A stretch of DNA of 64,000 bases from JALYZC01 sp963725645 (GTDB lineage: Bacteria > Actinomycetota > Thermoleophilia > Solirubrobacterales > Solirubrobacteraceae): the NCBI GenBank assembly GCA_963725645.1, contig CAVRZD010000006.1:1550001-1614000 (forward strand). The letters are read 5' to 3'. This document shows, piece after piece, positions 7,393-15,655 of this stretch. The notes under the pieces were generated by a model. It made no database searches. It worked only from the letters and a program-made list of their open reading frames with translations, and was not told the DNA's origin. Position 1 is the first letter of the stretch. Every line of letters starts with the position of its first letter. The position numbers were made by a program, and so were the translations under genes.

Positions 7393-8130
7393 GTGCCGGT
7401 CCCACGCAGGTTCGACCGGCGCCCGCCCGAGCGGGACCCGACACGCATCAACGAACGCATCCGCGTTCCCGAGGTTCGCCTGATCGGCGACGACGGCTCG
7501 CAGGTCGGCGTCATCAAGACCGACGAGGCACTGCGCATCGCACAGGACCGCGACCTCGACCTCGTCGAGGTCGCCCCCGACGCCCGCCCGCCGGTCTGCC
7601 GCGTGCTCGACTACTCGAAGTACAAGTACGAGCAGGAGCAGAAGCAGAAGCAGGCGCGCAAGCACCAGCAGCAGATCACGGTCCGCGAGATCAAGTTCCG
7701 GCCCAAGATCGCCCAGCACGACTACGACACGAAGAAGGGCCACGTCGAGCGCTTCCTGCGCCACCAGGACAAGGTCAAGGTCACGATCATGTTCCGCGGC
7801 CGCGAGGTCACGCACCCCGAGCGCGGGGAGATGATCCTCACGCGCCTGGCCGACGAGCTGGCGGAGCTGGCGGTCGTGGAGCAACGCCCGATCCAGGACG
7901 GGCGCAACATGACCATGATGCTCGCTCCTGCGAAGGCCGCCGAGGATGCGAAGCCGGCGAAGGCCGCCGAGGAGAGCAAGCCTGCGAAGGCCGCCGAGGA
8001 TGCGAAGCCGGCGAAGGCCGCCGAGGAGAGCAAGCCTGCGAAGGCCGCCGACGATGCGAAGCCGGCGAAGGCCGCGGAGGACAGTAAGCCGGCGAAGGCT
8101 GCCGCGGCTGGCGCCAAGCCGAAGGCCTGA
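7393..8130 (+). CDS. infC: translation initiation factor IF-3 with long repetitive tail
   Basis: A 245-residue protein. Residues 1-178 are ordinary IF-3: the N-domain starts RINERIRVPEVRLIG, followed by the lysine-rich linker KYKYEQEQKQKQARKHQQQ and the C-domain VREIKFRPKI...VKVTIMFRGRE. IF-3 binds the 30S subunit and proofreads start-codon selection. Residues 179-245 are an Ala/Lys/Pro/Glu tail built on an 18-residue unit (PAKAAEDAKPAKAAEESK) repeated three times plus a partial copy, absent from ordinary IF-3. The start is GTG at 7393. It is the first gene of the infC-rpmI-rplT group. Confidence 0.95.
   Translation: MPVPRRFDRRPPERDPTRINERIRVPEVRLIGDDGSQVGVIKTDEALRIAQDRDLDLVEVAPDARPPVCRVLDYSKYKYEQEQKQKQARKHQQQITVREIKFRPKIAQHDYDTKKGHVERFLRHQDKVKVTIMFRGREVTHPERGEMILTRLADELAELAVVEQRPIQDGRNMTMMLAPAKAAEDAKPAKAAEESKPAKAAEDAKPAKAAEESKPAKAADDAKPAKAAEDSKPAKAAAAGAKPKA
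7927..8088 (+). repeat. three tandem 54-bp repeats in the infC tail
   Basis: Units at 7927-7980, 7981-8034 and 8035-8088 are in phase with codons and each encode PAKAAE(D/D)AKPAKAAE(E/D)SK. The first two are identical and the third differs at a few bases. A degenerate partial unit continues to the stop codon. Each 54-bp unit is itself two diverged 27-bp halves. Confidence 0.9.
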
Positions 8131-8159
8131 CGCCGGCGCGGTTGCGGGCGACGGAAGCT

Positions 8160-8483
8160 CTAGGAGGCGCGGGCGGCGTCGCTCGAGGCCGCCGCGCGGG
8201 TCTCGGCGAGCATGCGCTCGATCTGCCCCAGTTCGTTCGACACGATCTGGAGGCTGACGTGGAGCTGGGTGAACTCGTGGGAGACGCAGTCGTGCGCCGC
8301 GTCGGCGAGGCCGAAGACCGCCTCGCGGACGGCGTGCACCTCGCGCTCGAGACCCGCGAGGGTCTCCGCGCGGGCTGCGTCGATCGGTGTGACGGCGCGT
8401 GGTGCGTCCGGCGCCTGCGGGCGCCGCTCGCCGCCGCCACGAAGGCGTCGCGCCGCGGAGATGAAGGGGGGGGTCTGAGGCAT
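8160..8483 (-). CDS. hypothetical small coiled-coil protein
   Basis: A 107-residue protein of unknown family. Residues 1-40 are Arg/Pro-rich and probably disordered. Residues 45-100 form a long amphipathic helix with heptad-spaced hydrophobics (ETLAGLEREVHAVREAVFGL; LQIVSNELGQIERML). ATG 8483 is chosen for its GGAAGGA four nt upstream; reading further upstream gives a Leu/Arg-rich sequence unlike a real N-terminus. It lies opposite in direction to the ribosomal genes on both sides, between infC and rpmI, which is unusual because those genes are normally contiguous. Confidence 0.65.
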   Translation of the reverse strand: MPQTPPFISAARRLRGGGERRPQAPDAPRAVTPIDAARAETLAGLEREVHAVREAVFGLADAAHDCVSHEFTQLHVSLQIVSNELGQIERMLAETRAAASSDAARAS

Positions 8484-8633
8484 CGGGTCCTTCCGTGCGA
8501 GCAGCCTGACGGCAGGATTGCCGCGGCGCCCGTCGATTGGGACGGCACGGCGGTATTGCGTGGGTTTGCGGACGAAACGTGCACGGCCGGGCGAGGTTCC
8601 CGGGCCGACCGTCTGCTTCAATAGGCCACCGCG

Positions 8634-8837
8634 ATGCCCAAGATGAAGACCCACTCCGGCGCCAAGAAGCGCTTTCGCACGACCGCAAAGGGCAAGCTGC
8701 GCGGCCGGCACTCCTTCTCGAGCCACATACTCGAAAAGAAATCGCCCAAGCGCAAGCGCCACTTCGCCACCCCGGTCGAGATCTCCAAGGCGGATCGTCC
8801 GCGGGTGCGCAAGCTGCTGCAGGAGAAGTCCAGGTGA
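8634..8837 (+). CDS. rpmI: 50S ribosomal protein L35
   Basis: A 67-residue basic protein starting MPKMKTHSGAKKRFRTTAKG, the L35 signature, and ending in a Lys/Arg-rich segment. It is a structural protein of the large ribosomal subunit. Its stop codon overlaps the rplT start as GTGA, so the two are translationally coupled. Separation from infC by an antisense-oriented gene implies its own promoter in 8484-8633; TTCAAT near 8616 is the only weak candidate. Confidence 0.96.
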   Translation: MPKMKTHSGAKKRFRTTAKGKLRGRHSFSSHILEKKSPKRKRHFATPVEISKADRPRVRKLLQEKSR

Positions 8838-9193
8838 CCAGGGTCAAGCGCTCGGTCCACGCGCGGAAGAAGCGCCGCGCCGCACTCGCCCGGACCAAGG
8901 GCTACCGCGGCGAGGCGCACTCGTCGTACCGCCGGGCGAAGGAGGCGCTGCTCAAGGCCGACTCCTACGCCTACCGCGACCGGCGCGCGCGCAAGCGCGA
9001 CTTCCGCCGGCTGTGGATCACGCGCATCAACGCGGCGGCCCGCCGTGAGGGCATGTCGTACTCGCAGTTCATGCACGGCCTGCGCACCGCGGGGATCGAG
9101 CTGGACCGCAAGGTCCTGGCCGACATCGCCGTGCGCGACGCCGACACCTTCCGACGCTTTGCCGATCGCGCCCGCGAGGCGGCGGCGAGCTGA
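8834..9193 (+). CDS. rplT: 50S ribosomal protein L20
   Basis: A 119-residue basic protein, MTRVKRSVHARKKRRAALARTKGYRG, with the L20 core YRDRRARKRDFRRLWI(T)RINAA seen in shorter pieces and a C-terminal globular part FMHGLRTAGIELDRKVLADIA. It binds 23S rRNA early in 50S assembly. The GTG start overlaps the rpmI stop by 4 nt. A strong terminator-like hairpin follows 30 nt after the stop. Confidence 0.96.
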   Translation: MTRVKRSVHARKKRRAALARTKGYRGEAHSSYRRAKEALLKADSYAYRDRRARKRDFRRLWITRINAAARREGMSYSQFMHGLRTAGIELDRKVLADIAVRDADTFRRFADRAREAAAS

Positions 9194-9222
9194 GCTCTCA
9201 GCAGACCGACGCAAGAGCCTCG

Positions 9223-9254
9223 AGGGCGCCGCTTCGTCGGCGCCCTTTGTCGTT
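9223..9254 (+). terminator. intrinsic terminator after rplT
   Basis: AGGGCGCCG (9223-9231) pairs with CGGCGCCCT (9238-9246) around the 6-nt loop CTTCGT, followed by TTTGTCGTT. This is the best intrinsic terminator in the window. It separates rpmI-rplT from the methyltransferase-pheST genes. Confidence 0.75.
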
Positions 9255-9282
9255 CTGAAACCGCAAACCGAGAACCGAGAAC

Positions 9283-9981
9283 GTGATCACTTCCATCCAC
9301 AACGAACAGCTCAAGGAGGTCCGGCGGCTCGCCCGGCGGCGCGGGCGCGAGCGCTCGGGCGCGTTCGTGGCCGAGGGCGAGGACCTGCTGGCCGCGGCCG
9401 ACGCCGCCGGCTGGCCGGCGCGGGAGCGCTACGTCGCCGCCGGCAGCGACCTGGACGGGGTCGAGGTCGAGCCCGACGTGCTCGCGCGGGTCTCTGCGCT
9501 CGGGTCGGGCACGCGCGCGCTCGCCGTCTACGACGAGCGCTGGGCGGCCCCGGCCGGGCCGCTGTGCGTCCACCTCCACGGCGTCGGCGATCCGGGGAAC
9601 GTCGGCACGGTGCTGCGCGCGGCGCTCGCGTTCGGCGCGGCGTCGGTCGCGCTCGGCCCCGAGTGCGCGGACCCCTTCGGTCCGCGCGCCGTGCGCGCGT
9701 CGATGGGCGCGATCTTCTCGGTGCCCGTGGCCCGCGTCGACGGGCCGGCCGGCTTGCCGGGCGAGCGGATCGCGCTCGTCCCGCATGAGGGCGAGCCCCT
9801 GCGCGGCCCGGTCGCCGGCGACACGACCCTGGTGGTTGGCGCCGAGCGCGAGGGGCTCCCGCCGGAGGTCGTGGCGGCCTGCGACCGCGCCGCCCACATC
9901 CCGATCGCGGCGGAGTCCCTGAACGCGGCGATGGCCGCCGCGGTGGCCCTCTATGAGCTGACTAGGATGGCCGCCTCATGA
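9283..9981 (+). CDS. TrmH/SpoU-family rRNA or tRNA 2'-O-methyltransferase
   Basis: A 232-residue SPOUT methyltransferase. An N-terminal substrate-binding part (residues 1-85, ITSIHNEQLKEVRRLARRRG) precedes the knotted catalytic domain with motif 1 NVGTVLRAALAFGAASV, motif 2 VVGAEREGLPPEV and motif 3 ESLNAAMAAAVALYEL. It transfers a methyl group from SAM to a ribose 2'-OH in structured RNA; the target is not predictable from sequence. A gene of this family sits between rplT and pheS in many actinobacteria. GTG 9283 is the start. It overlaps pheS by 4 nt (ATGA). Confidence 0.9.
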   Translation: MITSIHNEQLKEVRRLARRRGRERSGAFVAEGEDLLAAADAAGWPARERYVAAGSDLDGVEVEPDVLARVSALGSGTRALAVYDERWAAPAGPLCVHLHGVGDPGNVGTVLRAALAFGAASVALGPECADPFGPRAVRASMGAIFSVPVARVDGPAGLPGERIALVPHEGEPLRGPVAGDTTLVVGAEREGLPPEVVAACDRAAHIPIAAESLNAAMAAAVALYELTRMAAS

Positions 9982-11030
9982 TGGAGCGGATCCAGCAACT
10001 GCGGGCGGAGGGCGAGGCCGCGGTGTCGACCGCTGGCAGCGCCGCCGAGCTGGAGGACCTGCGGATCCGCCTGCTCGGCCGCAAGGCCGAGCTGCCGCAG
10101 CTGCTGCGCGGCGTCCGCGACCTGCCACCCGATGAGCGCGGACCCGTCGGCAAGGCGGCCAACGAGGCCCGCACGGCGCTCGAGGGCATGATCGAGGCCC
10201 GCGCCGCCGAGCTTGACGCGTCGGAGCTGGATGCGCGGCTGCTCGAGGACCGGGTCGACGTCACGCTGCCGGGCGACCCCCGCGAGCCGATCGGCCGGCT
10301 GCATCTGGTCACCCACATGCGCCGCGAGCTGGAGGACGTCTTCGCCGGGCTGGGCTTCGACGTGGCCGAGGGGCCCGAGGTGGAGACGGTCCACTACAAC
10401 TTCGACGCGCTCAACCACGCGCCCAACCACCCGGCACGCGAGTGGACCGACACGTTCTACGTGTCCGACGACGTGCTGCTGCGGACTCACACCTCGCCGG
10501 TCCAGATCCGCGCGATGGAGCAGCAGCCGCCGCCGCTGTACATCGTGATGCCCGGGCGGGTGTACCGGCCGGACTCCGACGCGACCCACACGCCCCAGTT
10601 CCACCAGCTCGAGGGCCTCGCGGTGGACGAGGACGTCACGCTCGCCGACCTGCACGGCACGCTGCTCGCCTTCGCGCGCGCGGTGTTCGGCCCCGAGCGC
10701 GAGGTGCGCATGCGCCCGCACTTCTTCCCGTTCACGGAGCCGAGCGTGGAGGTCGACGTCTCCTGCTTCCGCTGCAACGGCGCGGGCCACCTCCCGGACG
10801 GCTCGCGCTGCCCGTTGTGCAAGGGCGAGCGCTGGATCGAGATCCTCGGCGCCGGCATGGTGGACCCGAACGTCTTCTCCTACGTGCGCGACCACGGGTA
10901 CGACCCGGAGCGGATCCAGGGCTTCGCGTTCGGCATGGGGATCGAGCGCATCGCGATGCTCAAGCACGAGGTCCCCGACCTCCGGCTGTTCTACGACAAC
11001 GACGTCCGCTTCCTGGAGCAATTCGGATGA
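9978..11030 (+). CDS. pheS: phenylalanyl-tRNA synthetase alpha subunit
   Basis: A 350-residue class II catalytic subunit. It has an N-terminal coiled coil (residues 1-85), then GRLHLVTHMRRELEDVFAGLG, the Phe-binding HTSPVQIRAM, motif 2 PGRVYRPDSDATHTPQFHQ and motif 3 FAFGMGIERIAMLKHEVPD. It works as an alpha2-beta2 enzyme with PheT. Two CxxC pairs (CFRCNGAG and CPLCKG) resemble a zinc knuckle. The start overlaps the upstream stop, and TAGGAT at 9963-9968 could add an internal leaderless promoter 9 nt before the ATG. Confidence 0.97.
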   Translation: MMERIQQLRAEGEAAVSTAGSAAELEDLRIRLLGRKAELPQLLRGVRDLPPDERGPVGKAANEARTALEGMIEARAAELDASELDARLLEDRVDVTLPGDPREPIGRLHLVTHMRRELEDVFAGLGFDVAEGPEVETVHYNFDALNHAPNHPAREWTDTFYVSDDVLLRTHTSPVQIRAMEQQPPPLYIVMPGRVYRPDSDATHTPQFHQLEGLAVDEDVTLADLHGTLLAFARAVFGPEREVRMRPHFFPFTEPSVEVDVSCFRCNGAGHLPDGSRCPLCKGERWIEILGAGMVDPNVFSYVRDHGYDPERIQGFAFGMGIERIAMLKHEVPDLRLFYDNDVRFLEQFG

Positions 11031-13441
11031 GGGTCCCGCTGCGCTGGCTGCACGACTTCACCCGTCCCGAGCTGACGACGGCCGAGCTGGCCGACCGGCT
11101 CGACATGACGGGGACCAAGGTCGAGCGCGTCGAGCGCTTCGGCGTCGGCGACCCGGCGGCGTTCGTCGTCGGGCGCGTGCTGGCGGCGGACCCGCACCCC
11201 GACGCCGACCGCCTCAGCGTGTGTCGCGTGGACGTCGGTGACGGCGAGGCCGCGCAGATCGTGTGCGGCGCGCCCAACGTCGCGGCCGGTCAGACGGTGG
11301 CGGTCGCGCGACCCGGCGCGGTCATGCCCGACGGGACGACGCTCGGCGCGGCGAAGCTGCGCGGGGTCGTGTCCGAGGGCATGATCCTGGCCGAGGACGA
11401 GCTCGCGATCGGCACCGAGCACGCCGGGATCCTGATCCTCGACGACAACGGCCAATCGCCGGGCACGCCGCTCGTCGACGTGCTGCCGATCGTCGACGAC
11501 GTGCTCGAGCTGGAGATCACGCCGAACCGGCCGGACTGCCTGGGCGTGTACGGCGTGGCGCGCGAGGTCCACGCCGCCACCGGCGCGCCGCTCGCGCCGC
11601 CGCCGTGGTTCGACGACCCGGGCTCCGACGGCGACGTCGCGGGCGTGGACATCTCCGTCGACGTGCCGGAGCTGTGCCCGCGCTTCACGGCGCGGCTGTT
11701 CGACGACGTCACGATCGCGCCCTCGCCGCCGTGGCTGAAGGCGCGCCTGATGGCGGCCGGACAGCGGCCGATCTCCAACGTCGTCGACATCACCAACTAC
11801 GTGATGCTGCTCACCGCGCAGCCGCTGCATGCGTTCGACTTCGCCCGCGTCGCCGGCGGCAAGCTGGTCGTGCGCCGGGCCGGGGAGGGCGAGGAGGTCG
11901 AGACGCTCGACGGCGAGGTGCGCCGCCTCGACGGCGACGTCGTCGTGATCGACGACGCCGACGGGCCGACGTCGATCGCGGGGATCATGGGCGGCGCGCG
12001 CTCCGAGGTGGACGACGGCACGACGCGCGTGCTGATGGAGGCCGCCACCTGGAACGGCCCGAACATCCACCGCAGCTCGCTGCGCCTCGGCCTGCGCAGC
12101 GAGGCCTCGGCACGCTTCGAGAAGCAGCTCCAGCCCGAGTTCGCCCTCCAGGCCCAGGCCGTTGCGGCCCGGCTGATGGTCGAGCTCTGCGGCGCGACGC
12201 TCGTGCCCGGCACCGTCGACGTGGGCGGCCCCGGGCCGTCCCCGGCCACGGTCCACCTGCGCGAGCGGCGCGTGACCGCGCTGCTCGGGGCGCCGATCGC
12301 GCGTCGGCGCCAGCAGGAGATCCTGGAGTCCCTCGAGTTCGGTGTGGCCGATGCGGACGACGGGCTCGACGCGGCGGTGCCGGCCCACCGCCGGGACGAC
12401 GTCACGCGCGAGGCCGACCTGGTCGAGGAGGTCGCGCGCATCGACGGCGTCGACCGGCTGCCCGCCACCCTGCCGGCGCGCCAGGATGCGGGCGGGGGAC
12501 TGACCGCCGAGCAGCGGGCGCACCGCCGCGCCGCGGACGCGCTGACCGGTCACGGGCTGCTCGAGGTCATGGGGTGGAGCTTCCAGGCGCCTTCGATGGC
12601 CGACCGGCTGCGCCTGCCGGCCGACGACGCGCGCCGCCGGTTCGTGCGGCTCACCAACCCGCTGTCGGAGGAGCAGTCGGTCATGCGCACGCTGCTGCTC
12701 GGCTCGCTGCTCGACGCCGCCGCGTACAACGCCGCGCGCGACGCGGGCGACCTGCGGCTGTTCGAGACGGGGGGCGTGTACCTCGCGGACGTGAACGGCG
12801 CGCTGCCCGACGAGCGCCGGCACCTCGGCGTGCTGCTCAGCGGTGCGGCCCGCCCGCGGTCGTGGCGCACGTCGGCGCCGCCCCCGGCCGACCTCTACGC
12901 GGCCAAGGGCGTGCTGGCGGCGCTGCTGGACACGCTGCGGCTGGAGTGGAGCGCGGCCGACGCGCCGCAGCCGTTCCTGCATCCGGGGCGCAGCGCGGCG
13001 GTCACCGTCGAGGGCGACGTGCTCGGCTGGCTCGGCGAGGTCCACCCGCTGGTCGCGCGTGCCTGGGACCTCGACCGCGCCGCGGCGTTCGAGCTCGACC
13101 TCGACCGGCTGGCCAGGCTGGCGGGCGCACGCGTCGAGATCTACGAGGACGTCACGAGCTTCCCGGCCGTGCGCCAGGACATCGCGGTCGTCGTCGCCGA
13201 CGACGTTCCCGCCGCGCGCGTGCGGGAGATCGTGTTCGGCGCCGGCGGCGACCTGCTCCGCGGGGCGGACGTGTTCGACGTCTACCGCGGCGAGCAGGTG
13301 GGGGACGGGCGCGTGTCGCTCGCGCTCGCGCTCGAGTTCCGCGCGGCCGATCGGACGCTGACCGACGACGAGGTGGCCGAGCTGCGCGCCGCGATCGCGG
13401 AGGCGCTGCGGCGCGAGGTCGGAGGTGAGCTGCGTGCCTGA
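11027..13441 (+). CDS. pheT: phenylalanyl-tRNA synthetase beta subunit
   Basis: An 804-residue subunit with the full domain series: tRNA-binding OB fold (residues 40-150, VVGRVLAADPHPDADRLSVC), the B3/B4 editing domain (ISNVVDITNYVMLLTAQPLHAFD), B5 with its DNA-binding-like fold, the catalytic-like domain (MGWSFQAPSMADRL) and a C-terminal ferredoxin-like anticodon-binding domain (FPAVRQDIAVVVADDVP). It completes the PheST tetramer. It starts in an ATGA overlap with pheS and overlaps argC by 8 nt, so translation and arginine genes are physically joined here. Confidence 0.97.
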   Translation: MRVPLRWLHDFTRPELTTAELADRLDMTGTKVERVERFGVGDPAAFVVGRVLAADPHPDADRLSVCRVDVGDGEAAQIVCGAPNVAAGQTVAVARPGAVMPDGTTLGAAKLRGVVSEGMILAEDELAIGTEHAGILILDDNGQSPGTPLVDVLPIVDDVLELEITPNRPDCLGVYGVAREVHAATGAPLAPPPWFDDPGSDGDVAGVDISVDVPELCPRFTARLFDDVTIAPSPPWLKARLMAAGQRPISNVVDITNYVMLLTAQPLHAFDFARVAGGKLVVRRAGEGEEVETLDGEVRRLDGDVVVIDDADGPTSIAGIMGGARSEVDDGTTRVLMEAATWNGPNIHRSSLRLGLRSEASARFEKQLQPEFALQAQAVAARLMVELCGATLVPGTVDVGGPGPSPATVHLRERRVTALLGAPIARRRQQEILESLEFGVADADDGLDAAVPAHRRDDVTREADLVEEVARIDGVDRLPATLPARQDAGGGLTAEQRAHRRAADALTGHGLLEVMGWSFQAPSMADRLRLPADDARRRFVRLTNPLSEEQSVMRTLLLGSLLDAAAYNAARDAGDLRLFETGGVYLADVNGALPDERRHLGVLLSGAARPRSWRTSAPPPADLYAAKGVLAALLDTLRLEWSAADAPQPFLHPGRSAAVTVEGDVLGWLGEVHPLVARAWDLDRAAAFELDLDRLARLAGARVEIYEDVTSFPAVRQDIAVVVADDVPAARVREIVFGAGGDLLRGADVFDVYRGEQVGDGRVSLALALEFRAADRTLTDDEVAELRAAIAEALRREVGGELRA

Positions 13442-14429
13442 CGTCGCCGTCCTGGGAGCGTCCGGGTACGCCGGCGCGCTGAGCGCCCAGCTCCTGTGGC
13501 GGCATCCCGCCTTCGAGCTCGCGGCGGTCACGAGCCGCAGCGACGCCGGCAGCCGCCTGGACGAGTTGCACCCGCGCTACCGCGTTCCGCTGGTGCTCGA
13601 GGAGTTTGACCTCGAGCGCCACGGCGCCGTGGACGCGGCGATCGTCGCGTACCCGCACGGGGCATCGGCTCCGGTCGTCAAGGAGCTGGTACGCCGGGGG
13701 GTCGTAGTAGTTGACTTATCTGCCGATTTCCGGCTGCGCGACCTCGCGGTCTACGAGCGCCACTACGGCGCCCACGCGGCGCCCGAGCTGCTGGACGAGG
13801 CCGTGTACGGGCTCACGGAACTGCACCGCGCCGAGGTGCCCGGCGCCGGCGTCGTCGCCAACCCCGGCTGCTTCCCGACCGCGGCCGTGCTGGCGCTGGC
13901 GCCGCTGGCCCGCGCGGGCCTGATCGCCGACGTGGTCGTAGACGCGAAGACGGGCGTGTCGGGGGCGGGCCGCCAGGCGACCGAGACCACCCACTTCGTC
14001 ACCGCCGACGAGAACGTGAACCCTTATGGCCTGCCCGTGCATCGCCACGTCGCGGAGATGGACCAGGAGCTGGCGGCGCTCGGCGCGCCTGTCGCGGCGA
14101 CGTTCGTGCCACACCTCGTCCCGCTCGATCAGGGCGAGCTCGTGTCCTGCTACGTCACGCCGTCGCGCGAGACTTCGGCGGACGAGGTGCGCGCGCTGTT
14201 CGCGGACGCCTACGCCGACGAGCCCTTCGTGGAGCTGGCCGAGCGCCCGCCCGGCGTGCGCGAGGTGCGCGACACGAACCTGTGCCGGATCTCGACCCAC
14301 GCCGACCCGCGCACTGGGAGGGTCCTGTCGTTCGCGGCCATCGACAACCTGTGGAAGGGCACCGCCTCGCAGGCCGTGCAGAACCTCAACCTGATGTTCG
14401 GTCGGCCCGAACAGGAGGGGATTTCGTGA
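13434..14429 (+). CDS. argC: N-acetyl-gamma-glutamyl-phosphate reductase
   Basis: A 331-residue NADPH enzyme of arginine synthesis (third step, making N-acetylglutamate semialdehyde). Visible are the Rossmann motif GASGYAGAL at the N-terminus, the catalytic cysteine in NPGCFPTA, and the dimerisation/catalytic region HRHVAEMDQEL. GTG 13434 is preferred to GTG 13425 because GGAGG (13421-13425) is then 8 nt upstream. It overlaps the end of pheT and is coupled by GTGA to argJ. Confidence 0.95.
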   Translation: MPDVAVLGASGYAGALSAQLLWRHPAFELAAVTSRSDAGSRLDELHPRYRVPLVLEEFDLERHGAVDAAIVAYPHGASAPVVKELVRRGVVVVDLSADFRLRDLAVYERHYGAHAAPELLDEAVYGLTELHRAEVPGAGVVANPGCFPTAAVLALAPLARAGLIADVVVDAKTGVSGAGRQATETTHFVTADENVNPYGLPVHRHVAEMDQELAALGAPVAATFVPHLVPLDQGELVSCYVTPSRETSADEVRALFADAYADEPFVELAERPPGVREVRDTNLCRISTHADPRTGRVLSFAAIDNLWKGTASQAVQNLNLMFGRPEQEGIS

Positions 14430-15655
14430 ACTTCTTCGCCTCGCGCTGGGTCGACGCGCCCGAGCACGTGACCGAGGCGAACGGCCTCGCCGCCGGATTC
14501 CGGGCAGCCGGCGTCGCCTGCGGCATCAAGCCGAGCGGGGCGCCGGACCTGGGGCTGCTGGTCTCCGACGCCGACACCGTGAGCGCGGCGCGATTCACGC
14601 GCTCCGGCGTGCTCGCGGCGCCCGTGCTCCTGTGCCAAGAACGCTGCGACCTCGCCGGCCTGCGCGCGATCGTCGCCAACTCGGGCTGCGCGAACGCTGC
14701 CACCGGGCGCCGCGGGCTCGACGCCGCGGCCAAGGTCCAGGGCGCCGGAGCGCTCGCCGCCGGTGTCGCCGAGTCGACGGTCGCGGTGGCCTCGACCGGC
14801 GGCATCGCGCACGACCTGCCGGTCGACCGGGTCGTGGCCGGCATCGCCGCCGCCCGGGGCGAGCTCGCGGCCGACGGCGACGTCGCGCTGGCCGACGCGA
14901 TCCGGACCACGGACGCCTTCCCCAAGCGCGCGTCGCTTGCCGTGGAGCTCCCCTCGGGCGCGGTGCGCGTCAGCGCCCAGGCCAAGGGCGCGGGCATGAT
15001 CTCGCCCGGGTTCGCGACGATGTTCTGCTTCGTGCAGACCGACGCGGCGCTTGCGCCGGAGACGGCGGACCTGCTGTTGGGCGTGACGGTCAAGCGCTCG
15101 TTCGACCGCATCAGCGTGGACGGCCAGCTCTCCACCAACGACACCGCGATCCTGATGGCCAACGGGGCGTCGGGCGTGTCGGTGGAGCCCGAGTCCGACG
15201 ACGAGCTGCGTCTCGGCGAGGCGCTCGACGCACTCCTGCGCCAGCTCGCGCTGATGATCGTCCGCGACGGCGAGGGCGCGAAGCGGATCGGCCGCGTGGT
15301 CGTGCGCGGCGGCCACGAGCTCCACGTCGAGGGTGCCGCCCGCGCGGTCGCGAATTCCCCGTTGGTGAAGGCCGCGCTGCACGGCGGCGATCCCAACTGG
15401 GGCCGCATCGCCCAGTCCGTCGGCATGGCGCTGCCCGGCACCGCGCCGCTGCCGTTCGACGTCGAGGTGGAGGGCGTGCAGGTGTGCGCGGGCGGGGTCG
15501 GGCTGGACCATGACGAGGCGGCGCTCGCGGAGGCCGTCCAGCGCGACGAGGTCGAGTACGTGGTCGGGCTGCCGGGTGAGGGCCACGAGACGGAGGTCTT
15601 CTTTTCCGATCTCAGTTGCGAGTACGTGAAGATCAACGCGGAGTACACGACGTGA
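14426..15655 (+). CDS. argJ: glutamate N-acetyltransferase / amino-acid acetyltransferase (ArgJ)
   Basis: A 409-residue self-cleaving enzyme of the acetyl-recycling arginine pathway. It moves the acetyl group from N-acetylornithine to glutamate, and some members also use acetyl-CoA. The autoproteolysis/nucleophile region is AKGAGMISPGFATMF, the Thr being the nucleophile. Further signatures are VANSGCANAATG near the N-terminus and GGDPNWGRI near the C-terminus. No separate argA is visible in this window. Overlaps of 4 nt with argC and argB indicate one transcript. Confidence 0.96.
   Translation: MNFFASRWVDAPEHVTEANGLAAGFRAAGVACGIKPSGAPDLGLLVSDADTVSAARFTRSGVLAAPVLLCQERCDLAGLRAIVANSGCANAATGRRGLDAAAKVQGAGALAAGVAESTVAVASTGGIAHDLPVDRVVAGIAAARGELAADGDVALADAIRTTDAFPKRASLAVELPSGAVRVSAQAKGAGMISPGFATMFCFVQTDAALAPETADLLLGVTVKRSFDRISVDGQLSTNDTAILMANGASGVSVEPESDDELRLGEALDALLRQLALMIVRDGEGAKRIGRVVVRGGHELHVEGAARAVANSPLVKAALHGGDPNWGRIAQSVGMALPGTAPLPFDVEVEGVQVCAGGVGLDHDEAALAEAVQRDEVEYVVGLPGEGHETEVFFSDLSCEYVKINAEYTT

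Noticed and set aside
7927..8088. Tandem repeats as a possible CRISPR array or origin.
   Set aside because: The 54-bp units are contiguous without spacers, in codon phase, and encode the IF-3 tail.
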